Positions 1 through 10,330 of a stretch of 64,000 nt of DNA are shown in pieces; within the stretch, counting starts at the first letter, position 1; each line of letters opens with the position of its first letter. The notes under the pieces are model-generated. The model was given only the letters and a program-made list of their open reading frames with translations. It was not told the origin of the DNA and did no database searches. Origin of the DNA: CAYFLR01 sp964343805. Lineage in GTDB: Bacteria; Bdellovibrionota_B; Oligoflexia; CAYFLR01. The translations under genes and the position numbers were made by a program. The stretch covers positions 1-64,000 of the forward strand of contig CAYFLR010000014.1 of the NCBI GenBank assembly GCA_964343805.1. The letters run 5' to 3'.

Positions 1-216
1 AGAGTCCTTGTCAAATTGGATGATCAGATGAATGTGATTAGACAAAATACAATAGGAGGATAAAGCAATGCCAGGTTTCTTAGAAAGTAAATTTAGTATA
101 TGGGTGATTTTTTTTATTATACTAGGGTGTTTGAAGTTAACCCCCGGCACATGAGTTTTAACAGCCACATGATGGGGTTTACCCTTTGTATACTTTCTCG
201 CTTTATGTGAGATCAT
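1..216 (-). CDS. REP-associated tyrosine transposase (RAYT, Y1_Tnp family), N-terminal part
   Basis: The minus strand reads open from an ATG at 216 to the window edge (72 codons), so the gene is cut by the boundary. A GAAGGAG ribosome-binding site lies 5 bases upstream of the ATG. The product carries the single-strand transposase HUH motif as SNHIHLII and an N-terminal KPHHVAVKTH block typical of RAYT/IS200-like proteins. It aligns along its length with the transposase at 12157-12726 (shared features: HH near residue 20, SNHIH, QF), so the two are diverged paralogues. RAYTs act on single-stranded DNA, usually on REP hairpins. The catalytic Tyr would lie beyond the edge. Whether the gene is intact cannot be judged. 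Confidence 0.75.
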   Translation of the reverse strand, partial: MISHKARKYTKGKPHHVAVKTHVPGVNFKHPSIIKKITHILNLLSKKPGIALSSYCILSNHIHLIIQFDKDS

Positions 217-350
217 GCAGTCTCCTTCATCACAAATAAGTTATGAAATTATTACTTAAATTGCAATAAAAAAGTAGTAAATTATTAATTTTTATCTTAC
301 TGTATTTACATATGTTTTTTCTCCGCCCCAATGATTATAGGAGGTAGGCA

Positions 351-538
351 AATGAATCAAATTATGTATTGGCATTAAAAGCCAATCAAGCTACTCTATA
401 CGATCAAGTTACCCAGAAGTTAAGCGGCATGTGCAAGGAAAAGATCATGGACAGGATAATTTAGCAGTTCTTCGCCATATTGCCTTAAATTTAATAAAGC
501 AGACTAAAGGAGAAAGCAAGCTCTTGGCTGCTTGGTAA
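351..538 (+). pseudogene. ISAs1-family transposase relic
   Basis: Two frames encode pieces of an ISAs1-type (IS4-like) transposase. Bases 351-425 give a stretch containing YVLALKANQATLYDQV. After a frame change, bases 428-538 give GKDHGQDNLAVLRHIALNLI and end at a TAA. In intact ISAs1 transposases these blocks are separated by roughly 90 residues, so the copy has lost an internal segment and the frame. There is no N-terminal half upstream. Bases 217-350 are AT-rich with no gene that I can see. Bases 539-674 hold a short open tail ending EILE and a stop near 656, which I do not recognise. Confidence 0.7.
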
Positions 539-680
539 CCGAGTCCTCTGGTAAAAATATTATTGGGAGATGCGAGGGGTTAATTTTTTTCATGCGCTTA
601 CCGTGGAAACAAAACAATATTTGACAGAAAACTCCATAAGAGAAATATTAGAATAACAATTAAATTCAAAAGGAATGGGT

Positions 681-2426
681 ATGGCAAAAAGGAATGTGGA
701 TCTGAATCTAGAGTTTTTACGAAATGATGTGGTGGGAGCGGAAGCTTATTTTTCAACGCCCTTTGGCGATCGACCTATTATTTACGGGGATTATACGGCT
801 TCGGGGCGCTGTGTTTATTTTGTAGAAAACTATCTAATGAAAATACAAGAGGCCTACGCTAACACTCATACGGAAGATGATGTCACCGGTCGAAATACCA
901 CCGAACTTCTCCATCAAGCCGAAGAGCTGATAAAAAACAGTGCCAATGCGGGCGAGGAGGTCTCTCTTTTACCTGTAGGAACTGGGGCTACTGGGGCTAT
1001 TTATAGATTTCAGCAGATACTGGGGCTTCATCTCCCTCCGGCTACCAAAGCTCGAATGAAAGAACTACAAATAAAATGCTGCGGTGAGGATCAAAATAAA
1101 AAGTCGCTCTTGAAAGAGTTCGAAGACTATCAATTGGATAATAGACCAGTAGTTTTTATTGGTCCTTATGAGCATCATTCAAACGAAATTACCTGGCGAG
1201 AGTGTTTATGTGAAGTGGTGACCATCAAGCTTTCTGCTGAAGGAAAAATCTGCCTCGAAGATCTGAAAACTAAATTAGCCGATGAAAAGTATCAAGGAAG
1301 ACTTAAAATTGGTTCCTTTTCAGCCGCCTCCAATGTGACTGGAATTATAAGTCCCGTATATGAAATTGCTCGTCTTTTACATCAGCACGGTGCCCTTGCT
1401 TGTTTTGATTTTGCTGCCAGTGCTCCTTATGTCGAAATCAATATGAATAAAGATAAGGAAAGTTATTTTGATGCGGTTTTTTACTCACCACATAAGTTTG
1501 TGGGAGGTCCTGGATCTTGTGGAGTTCTCCTTTTTCGTAAAGAACTGTATCAAAGTAATCTTGCTCCTACTTGCAGTGGAGGAGGCACAGTGAGTTATGT
1601 CAATCCCACTGAGCATGACTATATTGATGAAATAGAGGTGAGAGAAGGGGCGGGAACTCCGGGGACACTTCAAATTATGAAAGCCGCTTTGGCTACGGAA
1701 ATTAAAGATCAAATTGGTATCCAAGTCATTACTGAGATTGAACATAAGTTTTTAACAAAGGCTATCAATACTTTAAACGATCATAAAAGTATTGAGTTTT
1801 TAGGGAAACCAGATCCTCGAGAACAGATTGGCATTTTGTCATTCAATATTAAAAATGGAGCCTCATACCTTCATCCCAAATTTATCACTCGATTGCTCAA
1901 TGATCTTTTTGGTATTCAATCTCGTGCAGGGTGTTCTTGTGCGGGTCCTTATGGTCACTACCTATTGAATATAGATGATGAGAAATCAGAACAATATCGT
2001 CAGAAAATTGCCAAAGGTTACACGGCTATCAAGCCAGGTTGGGTAAGGATTGGGTTTCATTACACCATGAGTGAAGAAGTCTTTAATTATATCTGTGAGG
2101 CTCTTTTATTCTTGGCCGATTTTGGTGATCGCTTTTTAGATCTTTATGAGATGGATATGGAAACGGGAAGCTGGAGCCATCAAGATGATAAGAAGTATGT
2201 GAAAGAGTGTTTTTCTTTGCAAGAAGCGCTCAATCACTATGAACTACGTAAACTCTGTGATGAACTGCTCCCCAAGTCAATTCCATTCAAAGACTATCTG
2301 AATTTTGCCAAAGAACTTGCTGAACAAATAAAGGGCAATGAAGATTCAAAAGAACTTTCATTGCCCTCTGAGGTTGAAGAGTTAAGATATTTTAAGGTCC
2401 ATCACATACGATCTAAAAATCCTTAA
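681..2426 (+). CDS. Aminotransferase class V-fold PLP-dependent enzyme (cysteine desulfurase-like)
   Basis: This is a fold-type I PLP enzyme of the cysteine desulfurase/selenocysteine lyase group, about 581 aa. The Schiff-base lysine is in SPHKFVGGPG (about K272). A Cys-containing loop RAGCSCAGPYGH near residue 415-423 sits where desulfurases hold their catalytic Cys. About 120 residues beyond it form a C-terminal extension that desulfurases of about 400 aa lack. The ATG at 681 is preferred over the one at 675 because the AAAAGGA site ends at 674, leaving 6 bases before 681 and none before 675. The last 14 bases overlap the convergent chemotaxis gene. The substrate cannot be told from sequence, so a desulfurase role is only a family inference. 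Confidence 0.8.
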   Translation: MAKRNVDLNLEFLRNDVVGAEAYFSTPFGDRPIIYGDYTASGRCVYFVENYLMKIQEAYANTHTEDDVTGRNTTELLHQAEELIKNSANAGEEVSLLPVGTGATGAIYRFQQILGLHLPPATKARMKELQIKCCGEDQNKKSLLKEFEDYQLDNRPVVFIGPYEHHSNEITWRECLCEVVTIKLSAEGKICLEDLKTKLADEKYQGRLKIGSFSAASNVTGIISPVYEIARLLHQHGALACFDFAASAPYVEINMNKDKESYFDAVFYSPHKFVGGPGSCGVLLFRKELYQSNLAPTCSGGGTVSYVNPTEHDYIDEIEVREGAGTPGTLQIMKAALATEIKDQIGIQVITEIEHKFLTKAINTLNDHKSIEFLGKPDPREQIGILSFNIKNGASYLHPKFITRLLNDLFGIQSRAGCSCAGPYGHYLLNIDDEKSEQYRQKIAKGYTAIKPGWVRIGFHYTMSEEVFNYICEALLFLADFGDRFLDLYEMDMETGSWSHQDDKKYVKECFSLQEALNHYELRKLCDELLPKSIPFKDYLNFAKELAEQIKGNEDSKELSLPSEVEELRYFKVHHIRSKNP

Positions 2427-4007
2427 AATCATCGTCATCATCGAAGGGGATTACATCTTTGGCATTCACTGCCTGTTTGACTTCTGGTGCAGGTGCTGGT
2501 GCTGGCGTTGGTTTAGGAACTGCGGAAAGTGTTGTAGGTGCAGACTCTCTTCTGCGAAACGGAGTTACTTTTTCACTTTTTTGAACGGTTACTCTTTGTG
2601 AAGTTTGCTGAGCCTCATTGCCATTTACAATGGTTTTTAATTGGAACATCATGGTATGAAGTTCTTTAGCTTGAGCATTTAACTGCTCACTGGAAGATGC
2701 GGTCTCTTCCGCATTGGCTGCATTGCTTTGAGTCACTTTATCTAATTGGGAAATAGCACCATTGATTTGATCAATACCGGAGGCTTGCTCACTGTTGGCT
2801 GAGGAAACCTCATTAATGATTCCAGTGGTTTTATCTACATTTTCTAGTATTTCTTGCAGAAGATCAGCCACCTCTTGGGAAACCATGGCTCCCTCTTTGG
2901 CATTACTTTGAGCTCCTTCAATAAGTTCGGCAGTGGTTTTTGAGGCTTGAGCACTTCGACCTGCTAAGTTTCTTACCTCTTCGGCGACGACCGCAAATCC
3001 TTTTCCAGCATCTCCTGCACGGGCTGCCTCTACTGCCGCATTAAGTGCCAGTAGATTGGTTTGAAATGCGATTTCATCGATGGTTTTAATAATCTTGGCA
3101 GTCTCATCGGAAGAGTCATTTATTTTTTCGATGGTAGAAATCATCCGAGACATAGCCATATGTCCTTTCTCGGCAGATTGTTTGGTCATATTAGACATCT
3201 GCTCAGCCTGATGGGAATTATCTGCATTTTCAGTAACGGTGGTAGATAGGTTTTCTAAAGAGGCTGAAGTCTCTTCTAGATTGGCTGCCTGCTCACTGGC
3301 TCCCTGGGCAAGGGTCTGGCTGGAAGCCGAGACCTCNNNNNNNNNNGAGTTACGATACTATTAATAGGACCTACAATGGAACGAATGAGCATCCAGGAGA
3401 GCCAGATCATGATAACAATGCTAAGAACTGCTGTAATGATAAGGTTCCGACTGAAGTTACTGGCCAGTGAGACAATGTGTTTCATGCCATTATTTATTTC
3501 TGACGTCTGAGCTTCTATAAAGGGATCTAGCCTGGTGGAAAGGGCTTCTGCTGCCCCATCAAAATCTCCCATGAGTTTATTTCCAGCGGGCGCACCTCCT
3601 GCGATATAAGCTTCTGCCATTTTGATTCCCATTTTTTGGTAATCGTCAACCGCTTTAGCCAAGCTATCCACTTCGCTTAATTTAGCTGAATCCCCTTTTT
3701 TTTGAAAATAACTTCTAAAAACTGCCAGTCCTTTGTCGAAGGATTCTCTTGAATTTTGGGCTTCATCAAAACCATCGTTGAGTCCGTCTTGAGCTCGGGT
3801 CGCAGATATATCTGATAACCACTGCTGAATTTGCACAGCATCCAATTTCATTTGCCTTGCGGTTTCAGCAAAGAGAAGGCTTTCATCCTTTGCCGTAACT
3901 GCATCTTGGGTTATTTCTTTACTAACATAAGTTGCAAAAACAGAAATACAGACCAATACAGCAAGCTGAATAGAAAAGCCCAGTATAAGTTTCGATTGAA
4001 GTTTCAT
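2413..4007 (-). CDS. Methyl-accepting chemotaxis protein, interrupted by an assembly gap
   Basis: Inner-membrane chemoreceptor that signals to CheA/CheW. The N-terminal part (4007 to the gap) has a membrane helix at about residues 7-29, a helical periplasmic domain, a second helix near 190-212 and the start of a HAMP domain (IRSIVGPINSIVT). After the N run at 3337-3346 the frame continues, without a stop, into the cytoplasmic hairpin, whose tip signature (IAFQTNLLALNAAVEAARAG and AVVAEEVRNLAGRSA) is textbook MCP. The ten Ns stand for a longer stretch, since most of HAMP and the connecting coiled coil are missing. The tail is Pro/Ala-rich and ends in an acidic run (DDDDDFKDF). Genes like this are highly paralogous, which may explain the assembly break. 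Confidence 0.92.
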
Positions 4008-4203
4008 CTCATCTCCCCTTTTTCTTTCTTAGGTGTTTTTCTTATTAAGGGAATCGGCTAGTGGAGGAGGGATATAAGTTTTTTTTGGGGGGATTTGAAA
4101 AATTGAAATTAACTCCTTGTTATGAAAGAATTAATATGGATTACTTATTTTATTTTATATTGAGATTTCTCTTTCTTGTTTTTCTCAAATTTTAAAAAAG
4201 GCT

Positions 4204-5556
4204 TCAAAAAGAAGTTAAGATCTTGAAACTCCAGGGTTTTAAGGAGATTCTAGTTTTGTGATTTAAATCCCAAAGCTCCTCGGTGATCATGTCCTTATAT
4301 AGAGTACTCTTTCTTTTAAGGATATCTTGATAATTAATCCCCACTTTTTGGGGGGTGTCCCCTAGGTTTATAATGGCTATCACTTGCTGCTCTAGCTTCT
4401 CTCTTAGAAAGATTTGAACCTTGGATTGGGAGGGGGGTACTGGGATACTGGTGTAATCACTATCCGCATCTAAGGCTTTGTTATTCTGTTTTAATTTTGT
4501 CAATTTGATAATTAGATCAGTGTAAGTTGTATGCTGCCACCTGATCTCTCCTTTTTCAAAGAAAGTGAGCTGATAGTCGAGCTCAGCCTCTTGCCCTGCA
4601 AAAATAAGAGGAACTCCAGGAGTGATAAAAGTCAAAACCGTATATGCCTGAAGCGCATCGCCAAAGAGATGGGGAGCATCTTTTACCCACGCGTTTTTAT
4701 CATGATTGGTGATAAAGGGCATGATATAGCCTGCTTGCCCATAGTGTGCCAGGTCCCATTTGATTTGTTGATCAAAAATGGCGGCGGGACTGTGTTCCGG
4801 TTTATAAGCAATCATTTGGTGATAGAGGTGATCTCCGTAAACCGCATCAAAAGAATCAAGTAGGTTCTTTTGATCTGATTCCGCCAGCATGAAAATGGGT
4901 TTGACCTGTTGTAGCTCTTCTCTGGCTTGTTGCCAAAAAGAGACTGGAACCATGCTGGCAACATCACACCTGAATCCATCAATATCAAATTCCTCTAACC
5001 AGTACTTCATATCAGCAATCATGGCGTTTCGAAGATCTTGATTGTCATAATTTAGATCAATCACATCAAACCAGTCAGTCTGATAGGGAGGTTGGAATTC
5101 CCCTTGTTGATTGAGGTTATAATATGAGCGGTGAGTCTGGGTCCAGTGGTGATCCCATGCGGTATGATTGGCGACCCAATCTAAAATCACTTTAAGACCT
5201 AACTCGTGGGCTCTTTCTACCAGCAGGTGCATATCTTCTTTGTTACCAAACTCCGGATTGATAGATCGGTAGTTTTGAATAGAATAGGGGCTTCCAAGAG
5301 AGCCTTTTCTTTTTAATTCGCCGATGGGCTGCATGGGCTGCAACCAAAGTATAGTAATACCCAATTCCTTTATACGAGGAAGATGGTGGATAAAGGACTT
5401 TATATTCCCTTCAGGAGTTTGATGTCTTATATTGGCTTCGTAAATCACCCCATTTTTTACCCAATCCGGTGTCTGCTTTGCAAAGTGAGTGGCGAGCCGG
5501 CTTCTCATTGAAAAAAGCAAACAGATAGAGAGAAAAAGTAGGCGATAAAAGTTCAT
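4204..5556 (-). CDS. GH13 alpha-amylase family glycosidase, exported
   Basis: Alpha-glucan hydrolase or transferase of family GH13, about 450 aa. Conserved regions are visible in order: DWVANHTAWDH (region I), GFRCDVAS with the nucleophile D198, LAESD with the acid/base E226, and TNHDKNAW with D286, followed by a C-terminal beta domain. The start is set at 5556 because it gives a typical signal peptide (MNFYRLLFLSICLLFS); a frame extension to 5604 adds only an unlikely leader. Export suggests use of external maltodextrin or glycogen-like glucan. Substrate specificity cannot be read from these motifs. It lies downstream of a lipoprotein gene on the same strand. Confidence 0.88.
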   Translation of the reverse strand: MNFYRLLFLSICLLFSMRSRLATHFAKQTPDWVKNGVIYEANIRHQTPEGNIKSFIHHLPRIKELGITILWLQPMQPIGELKRKGSLGSPYSIQNYRSINPEFGNKEDMHLLVERAHELGLKVILDWVANHTAWDHHWTQTHRSYYNLNQQGEFQPPYQTDWFDVIDLNYDNQDLRNAMIADMKYWLEEFDIDGFRCDVASMVPVSFWQQAREELQQVKPIFMLAESDQKNLLDSFDAVYGDHLYHQMIAYKPEHSPAAIFDQQIKWDLAHYGQAGYIMPFITNHDKNAWVKDAPHLFGDALQAYTVLTFITPGVPLIFAGQEAELDYQLTFFEKGEIRWQHTTYTDLIIKLTKLKQNNKALDADSDYTSIPVPPSQSKVQIFLREKLEQQVIAIINLGDTPQKVGINYQDILKRKSTLYKDMITEELWDLNHKTRISLKPWSFKILTSF

Positions 5557-5631
5557 TTTATACTCCCAAAGTTTAATTAGACTGTGTGTATTTTGATAAC
5601 ACAATTTAATGGGAGTAATAAACAGGAAAGA

Positions 5632-6366
5632 TTATTTTGCTAAAATCTGAAATATTTCCACCGTTCTCATAAAATCACTTCTGGCTTGATGCAGAATAAT
5701 AGGGTTTTCACTTTGCTGTTTTATATTATTTGATATGGCGGGTTTATTACGGGATGCAAACTTAATAAATTCCGCTGATTGCTCTACAATCAGTGGAAGC
5801 AGTTGTTCAAACAGCATGCTTTCCACTGTGGATCCAGTAATTTGTAGATCAACAAACTCGGAGTTCCTGAGTCGACGGTGATCCTCTGTATCGAAAATGG
5901 GCATATCCTTGGTAAAAGAGAGATTTAAATCGGTTCCTGCTACGGGGAGCATTAGTAGAACCTGTCCAGGTTTATCTGGATGGAGGGGAGGATTATTTTC
6001 CATCGCTTTTTGAATGTTACCCAGAATCTCTTCTCTTTGTTTTTTATCCTTAAGTACTTTTTCTAAGCCTGCCATCGTAGATTTAAACTGGGTAATGATT
6101 TGTTCTGTAATCTGGGAGGGAGCTTGATCGGTAATTAGAGCACATTGATCCGCAAATGCCTGAAAAAGTTGAGTGTCAGTTTTTATTTCTGGAGGTAAGG
6201 GGGTTGGTAGTCCTTTACATTGATGAAATGCCACTCCACCAGGAGAACTAAGCATCAAAAAGGCTTCTCCTCCACTCACATAGGCTACTTTGGGTTCGCT
6301 CTTTTCCTCATCTTCACGATTTTTACAGGAGAATGCTAGAAAGCATAGTAAAATAGCTATGAGCAT
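5632..6366 (-). CDS. Putative lipoprotein of unknown function
   Basis: About 244 aa. The N-terminus MLIAILLCFLAFSC is a lipoprotein signal with Cys14 as the lipidation site, followed by a charged linker (KNREDEEKSEPK). The rest is mixed alpha/beta with no motif I recognise. The N run at 6370-6379 lies just upstream, and the last base before the gap still reads Lys-Met in frame. The true start could therefore be a few codons further up (a form such as MKK-M would be typical). It ends 76 bp upstream of the GH13 start on the same strand and may be co-transcribed with it. Confidence 0.6.
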   Translation of the reverse strand: MLIAILLCFLAFSCKNREDEEKSEPKVAYVSGGEAFLMLSSPGGVAFHQCKGLPTPLPPEIKTDTQLFQAFADQCALITDQAPSQITEQIITQFKSTMAGLEKVLKDKKQREEILGNIQKAMENNPPLHPDKPGQVLLMLPVAGTDLNLSFTKDMPIFDTEDHRRLRNSEFVDLQITGSTVESMLFEQLLPLIVEQSAEFIKFASRNKPAISNNIKQQSENPIILHQARSDFMRTVEIFQILAK

Positions 6367-6548
6367 CTTNNNNNNNNNNATAGGAAGTCATCAAAAACCT
6401 CTTCAAAATATATAGTTACTTCAAATAATATTCGAGATATAGTATCCTTTCGGAAATTAGAGCCAACACTTTACCCTAAAATAGATTACATAGGGGGGTA
6501 AAGAATTAAACAATTAAGCATATCCTGGGAGGAGAGTGAGGTAACTTG

Positions 6549-9395
6549 ATGAAAGTATTATGGTTAGTCACGGTTGCAATGGGAGTTATTTTTACAGCGG
6601 GGTGTACAACTTTTATGAATATGGAAACAAAACAAATAGTCGATGTGGAAGCTGGAAATCCAAATTTTTCCAGGAGCTATAAAAGCTTTACTTTAGATAA
6701 CAAGCTCGAGGTTCTCTTAATCAATGATCCCAAATTGAAAAAGTCAGCCGCTTCGATGGACGTGAATGTAGGGAGTTTAGAAGACCCTTGGGAGTATCTA
6801 GGAATGGCACACTTTTTAGAGCATATGCTGTTTTTAGGAACAAAAAAGTATCCTGAAGTGGGAGAATACAAAAAATATTTAAACGCCTATCAAGGTCATT
6901 CCAATGCCTACACTTCAGCGGAACATACCAATTACCATTTTGAAGTGAATCATGATGGTTTTGAAGGCTCATTAGACCGTTTTGCCCAGTTTTTTGTGGA
7001 GCCGCTTTTCTCGGCCGAATTCGTTGAGCGAGAGATGAATGCGGTGCATTCAGAGCATCAGAAGAATCTGCAAGATGATTATTGGCGCGCCCGTATGGTG
7101 GAACGTTTAACTCATAAAGAGGGGCATCCACGACAAAAGTTTTCCACCGGGAATTTAGAAACACTGACTAAGGTGAAAAGAGAGACTCTCATTGAGTTTT
7201 ATAAAAAGTATTATTCTGCCAATCGAATGAAACTGGTCCTCCTAGGTAAAGATCCATTAGATCAAATGGAAGCCTGGGTGAAAAAAATGTTTGCGGGAGT
7301 GAAAAACACTGATCGAGCTCCTTTAAAGTACGATCCTGATATCTATGATGATGGAGTCTTGCCTCAGTTGATTAGTATCAAACCAGTGGCCAATAAACAT
7401 ATCTTAAAACTCTCTTTTGAGGTCCCCTCTACTTATCAGTATTGGAAAAGTAAGCCGGCCAGTGTTTTAGGCCATCTACTCGGCCATGAAGGAGAAGGTT
7501 CTCTTCTCAGCCAATTAAAAAGAGAAGACCTGGTTACCTCTCTTTCTGCAGGGGCCTACTCCTATAGTTTTGCTGGCACTTTTGATGTGAATATGAACTT
7601 AACAGATCACGGCTATGGTCAGGTAGATCGTATCGTAGAGCTCTTCTTCTCTTATATTAAACTATTAAAAAGTAAAGGATATGAGAAGCATCTCTTTGAA
7701 GAAATCAAGGTAATGGATGATATTAACTATTACTTTAGAGAGCCCAGTGAAGGAACTAGAGTGGTATCTTGGTTTTCTAATATGATGCACTACTATCCTG
7801 CTTTAGAAGTGGAAAAGCGAACCTGGCTTATCAAAGAGTATTCCAAAAAAGACTATAGCACAGTGCTTAACTTATTGACTCCTGATTTACTTCGTATTGT
7901 GCTGCTTTCTCCCAAAGTGGAGACGAACAAAGTAGAAAAATACTATGGCACCCATTACAAAGTTGAAACTTTAAAGAAAGAGCGGGTGGATGTATGGAAG
8001 AAAGTAGCCGTGCATGACGCTCTCTCGCTCCCTATACCAAATAAATTCATTCCGAGTAACCTCGATATTTTGAAAAATGATGCTAATAAGGAACCTTATA
8101 AAATTGTAGATGATAAACGAGGTACTTTTTGGTTTCAACAGGATCGAGACTTCCTTCAACCCAAAGGTAGCATCTACTTTCTTATTCAGTCTGATCAGGT
8201 GAATGCTTCACCGCGGAATAAACTCCTTTCTATTCTTTACACCAGAGCACTTAATGAGAGTTTAAACGAGTGGAAATATCCCATTATTTTAGCAGGACTT
8301 TCCTTTAGTGTGAGCCGTCGAAATAAAGGGATCTTGGTTCGCTTCGATGGCTACTCAGAACGGATGCCGGTTTTGATGGAGTCATTATTTAAGAAGCTGA
8401 AAGACATTGATATTAATGAGACCACGTTTGCGGCTCTTAAAACCAATCTGAAAAGAGAGTATGTGAATGCGGACTATGACCAAGCCTATCGCCAGAGCTT
8501 CTATCAATTGGATGTGATGATCGATGAAGCCACCATTCATAGAGATGAGTACAAACATATGGTGGACGACATCTCTCTCGCTGAGGTGAAGAAGTTTGCA
8601 GATGTAATTTATAAAGAGATTAGTTTTGAAGCTGTAGGCTATGGAAATTTAGAAGGCAAAGAATTAAGCAAGAAAGTAGATGATCTCTACCGTTTTCTCG
8701 GTGCCAAAGTGCTACCTAAAGAGAGATGGCCCAAAGATGATACCATTAAACTTAAAAATGGAAAGAATCCATCCTTTGCTTTTTCCTCCAAGGCGAACAA
8801 TCACTGCTGGACATATATGGTACAGTTTGGTCCTCGTACCGATAAGCTAAATGCTATCTTGCGAGTAGGTTCTGCCTTTTTAGAACCGATGTTCTATAAT
8901 GAAATGAGAACCAAGCAGCAACTTGGTTACATCGTGTTTAGTGGTTACAATTTTCAAGAAAAGGTCTTGGGAATGTATTACCTTATTCAATCCAGTGAGT
9001 ATCCTTCACAAGAATTAGCAAACAGAGCCAATACTTGGTTTGCCGGTGCCATATCTCAGTTTGGAGCCATGCCAGAGGATAAGTTTGAAACCCTCAAAGC
9101 TGGGGTGATTGCCAAATTAAAACAAAAAGACAAAACTCTGAAAGAGAGGATGTCTCGTATGGTATTTGAAGCTCTCATCATGAAGGGGGTTTTTCAATAT
9201 AGTAAAAAGGTTCTCGCTGCTGCTGAAAAGCTGACCAAAGAAGATGTCATTACCGCCTTTCAGAACTCCTTCGAACCTAAAAAGCGAGCCGGCTTTTCCA
9301 TCTACTATGGAGCTACCGGATCTGAACCTATAAAACTAGAACAAGATCAAGTTTTCGGTGTAGAAGAGTTTAAAAAATCTCATCAGGTTTATTAG
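6549..9395 (+). CDS. M16 (insulinase/pitrilysin) family zinc protease, lipoprotein
   Basis: A two-lobed inverzincin peptidase of about 948 aa, similar in length to pitrilysin and insulin-degrading enzyme. The inverted zinc motif is H88-F-L-E91-H92, with the third ligand E169 in AVHSEHQKNLQDDYWR. The N-terminus MKVLWLVTVAMGVIFTAGC is a lipobox (Cys at about 19), so it should be membrane-anchored in the periplasm and degrade peptides there. ATG 6549 is chosen over TTG 6546; GGAGGAGAG lies a few bases upstream. The stop is followed after one base by the ATG of a GGDEF gene, so the two are translationally linked. The C-terminal lobe keeps the usual substrate-cage region (QQLGYIVFSG). Confidence 0.9.
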   Translation: MKVLWLVTVAMGVIFTAGCTTFMNMETKQIVDVEAGNPNFSRSYKSFTLDNKLEVLLINDPKLKKSAASMDVNVGSLEDPWEYLGMAHFLEHMLFLGTKKYPEVGEYKKYLNAYQGHSNAYTSAEHTNYHFEVNHDGFEGSLDRFAQFFVEPLFSAEFVEREMNAVHSEHQKNLQDDYWRARMVERLTHKEGHPRQKFSTGNLETLTKVKRETLIEFYKKYYSANRMKLVLLGKDPLDQMEAWVKKMFAGVKNTDRAPLKYDPDIYDDGVLPQLISIKPVANKHILKLSFEVPSTYQYWKSKPASVLGHLLGHEGEGSLLSQLKREDLVTSLSAGAYSYSFAGTFDVNMNLTDHGYGQVDRIVELFFSYIKLLKSKGYEKHLFEEIKVMDDINYYFREPSEGTRVVSWFSNMMHYYPALEVEKRTWLIKEYSKKDYSTVLNLLTPDLLRIVLLSPKVETNKVEKYYGTHYKVETLKKERVDVWKKVAVHDALSLPIPNKFIPSNLDILKNDANKEPYKIVDDKRGTFWFQQDRDFLQPKGSIYFLIQSDQVNASPRNKLLSILYTRALNESLNEWKYPIILAGLSFSVSRRNKGILVRFDGYSERMPVLMESLFKKLKDIDINETTFAALKTNLKREYVNADYDQAYRQSFYQLDVMIDEATIHRDEYKHMVDDISLAEVKKFADVIYKEISFEAVGYGNLEGKELSKKVDDLYRFLGAKVLPKERWPKDDTIKLKNGKNPSFAFSSKANNHCWTYMVQFGPRTDKLNAILRVGSAFLEPMFYNEMRTKQQLGYIVFSGYNFQEKVLGMYYLIQSSEYPSQELANRANTWFAGAISQFGAMPEDKFETLKAGVIAKLKQKDKTLKERMSRMVFEALIMKGVFQYSKKVLAAAEKLTKEDVITAFQNSFEPKKRAGFSIYYGATGSEPIKLEQDQVFGVEEFKKSHQVY

Positions 9396-9396
9396 C

Positions 9397-10329
9397 ATGA
9401 AGCTTTTTGAAAATGAGCAGCTGGATAATCTCTTAGACCAATTGTGTGAGTTTAACTTAAACCCCGTTTTTATTGTCTCCGGTGACAAGGATTTGGTGGT
9501 TTATAAAGCCTCTGCTAAAACGGAGCGATTGCTTTCCAAATTAAAATCAGACTTTATCGGTCTTTCTTTTTTAGAGCTCTTTCCTTCTGAGGTGAGCAAG
9601 AGTATCAGGTCGGTTTTGAGGAGATGTAAAAGGTCTCAATCCACTGAGAAACTGCAAATAGAATTTACCACTCCCGATGAAGACACTGTTTTCTTAGATA
9701 TCATTTCCACCTATCTGACAGTAGGGCATGCAGAGTTTTTTCTGATTCAAAGCAACAATCGAACCAAAGAAACTGTGATGATGAAAGAGGTGGAGCAGCT
9801 CAATCAACAGCTCAGTGAGCTTTCTAAAAAAGATGAATTAACCGGGCTTATGACCCGAGCACACTTTGATTTGCTTTTTCAAAAAGAGATGGAGATTGTT
9901 AAAAAGAGTCAATCGGCGGCTGCTTTGATGCTATTTGATATCGACAATTTCAAAGAGTATAATGATCTTAATGGTCACGAAGTGGGCAATGAAGCCATAA
10001 AAGAGATATCCTTGTTACTAAAGGAATCAATGCCGGTTTCATTTATTATGGCTCGCTATGGAGGTGAGGAGTTTGTCATCTATTGTCCAGATAAAGCTCC
10101 GAGCGAGATTCATTCCTATGCGGAGGAGTTTTCCTCCACGGTATTGGGTCACCCTTTTGTCAACAGAGAATCTCAGCCCCTTGGCTACTTCTCAGTAAGT
10201 TGTGGAATCATCTCCTTCGATGGAGATAAACAAGCTGAGGAGGTTTATAAGCAGCTAGATGATGTGGTGCAGCAGGCAAAAAAAGCAGGGCGTAATAAAA
10301 TAATACTTGATGAGAGTGGTATAAAATAA
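9397..10329 (+). CDS. PAS-like/GGDEF diguanylate cyclase
   Basis: 310 aa. Residues 1-120 look like a PAS-type sensor fold, followed by a short coiled linker (EVEQLNQQLSELSKKDELTGL) and a GGDEF domain with LFDIDNFKEYNDLNG and the signature RYGGEEF. The signature is intact, so c-di-GMP synthesis is expected. The residues where the inhibitory RxxD site would lie (PVSF) do not match, so product feedback is probably absent. It starts one base after the M16 protease stop and is followed one base later by a second GGDEF gene of the same architecture. Confidence 0.88.
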   Translation: MKLFENEQLDNLLDQLCEFNLNPVFIVSGDKDLVVYKASAKTERLLSKLKSDFIGLSFLELFPSEVSKSIRSVLRRCKRSQSTEKLQIEFTTPDEDTVFLDIISTYLTVGHAEFFLIQSNNRTKETVMMKEVEQLNQQLSELSKKDELTGLMTRAHFDLLFQKEMEIVKKSQSAAALMLFDIDNFKEYNDLNGHEVGNEAIKEISLLLKESMPVSFIMARYGGEEFVIYCPDKAPSEIHSYAEEFSSTVLGHPFVNRESQPLGYFSVSCGIISFDGDKQAEEVYKQLDDVVQQAKKAGRNKIILDESGIK

Positions 10330-10330
10330 G

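Noticed and set aside
6475..6487. 13-mer CCTAAAATAGATT shared with 60085-60097 upstream of the M16 and giant genes
   Set aside because: Many 13-mer pairs are expected by chance in 64 kb of AT-rich DNA, and the distances to the starts differ (62 and 112 bp).
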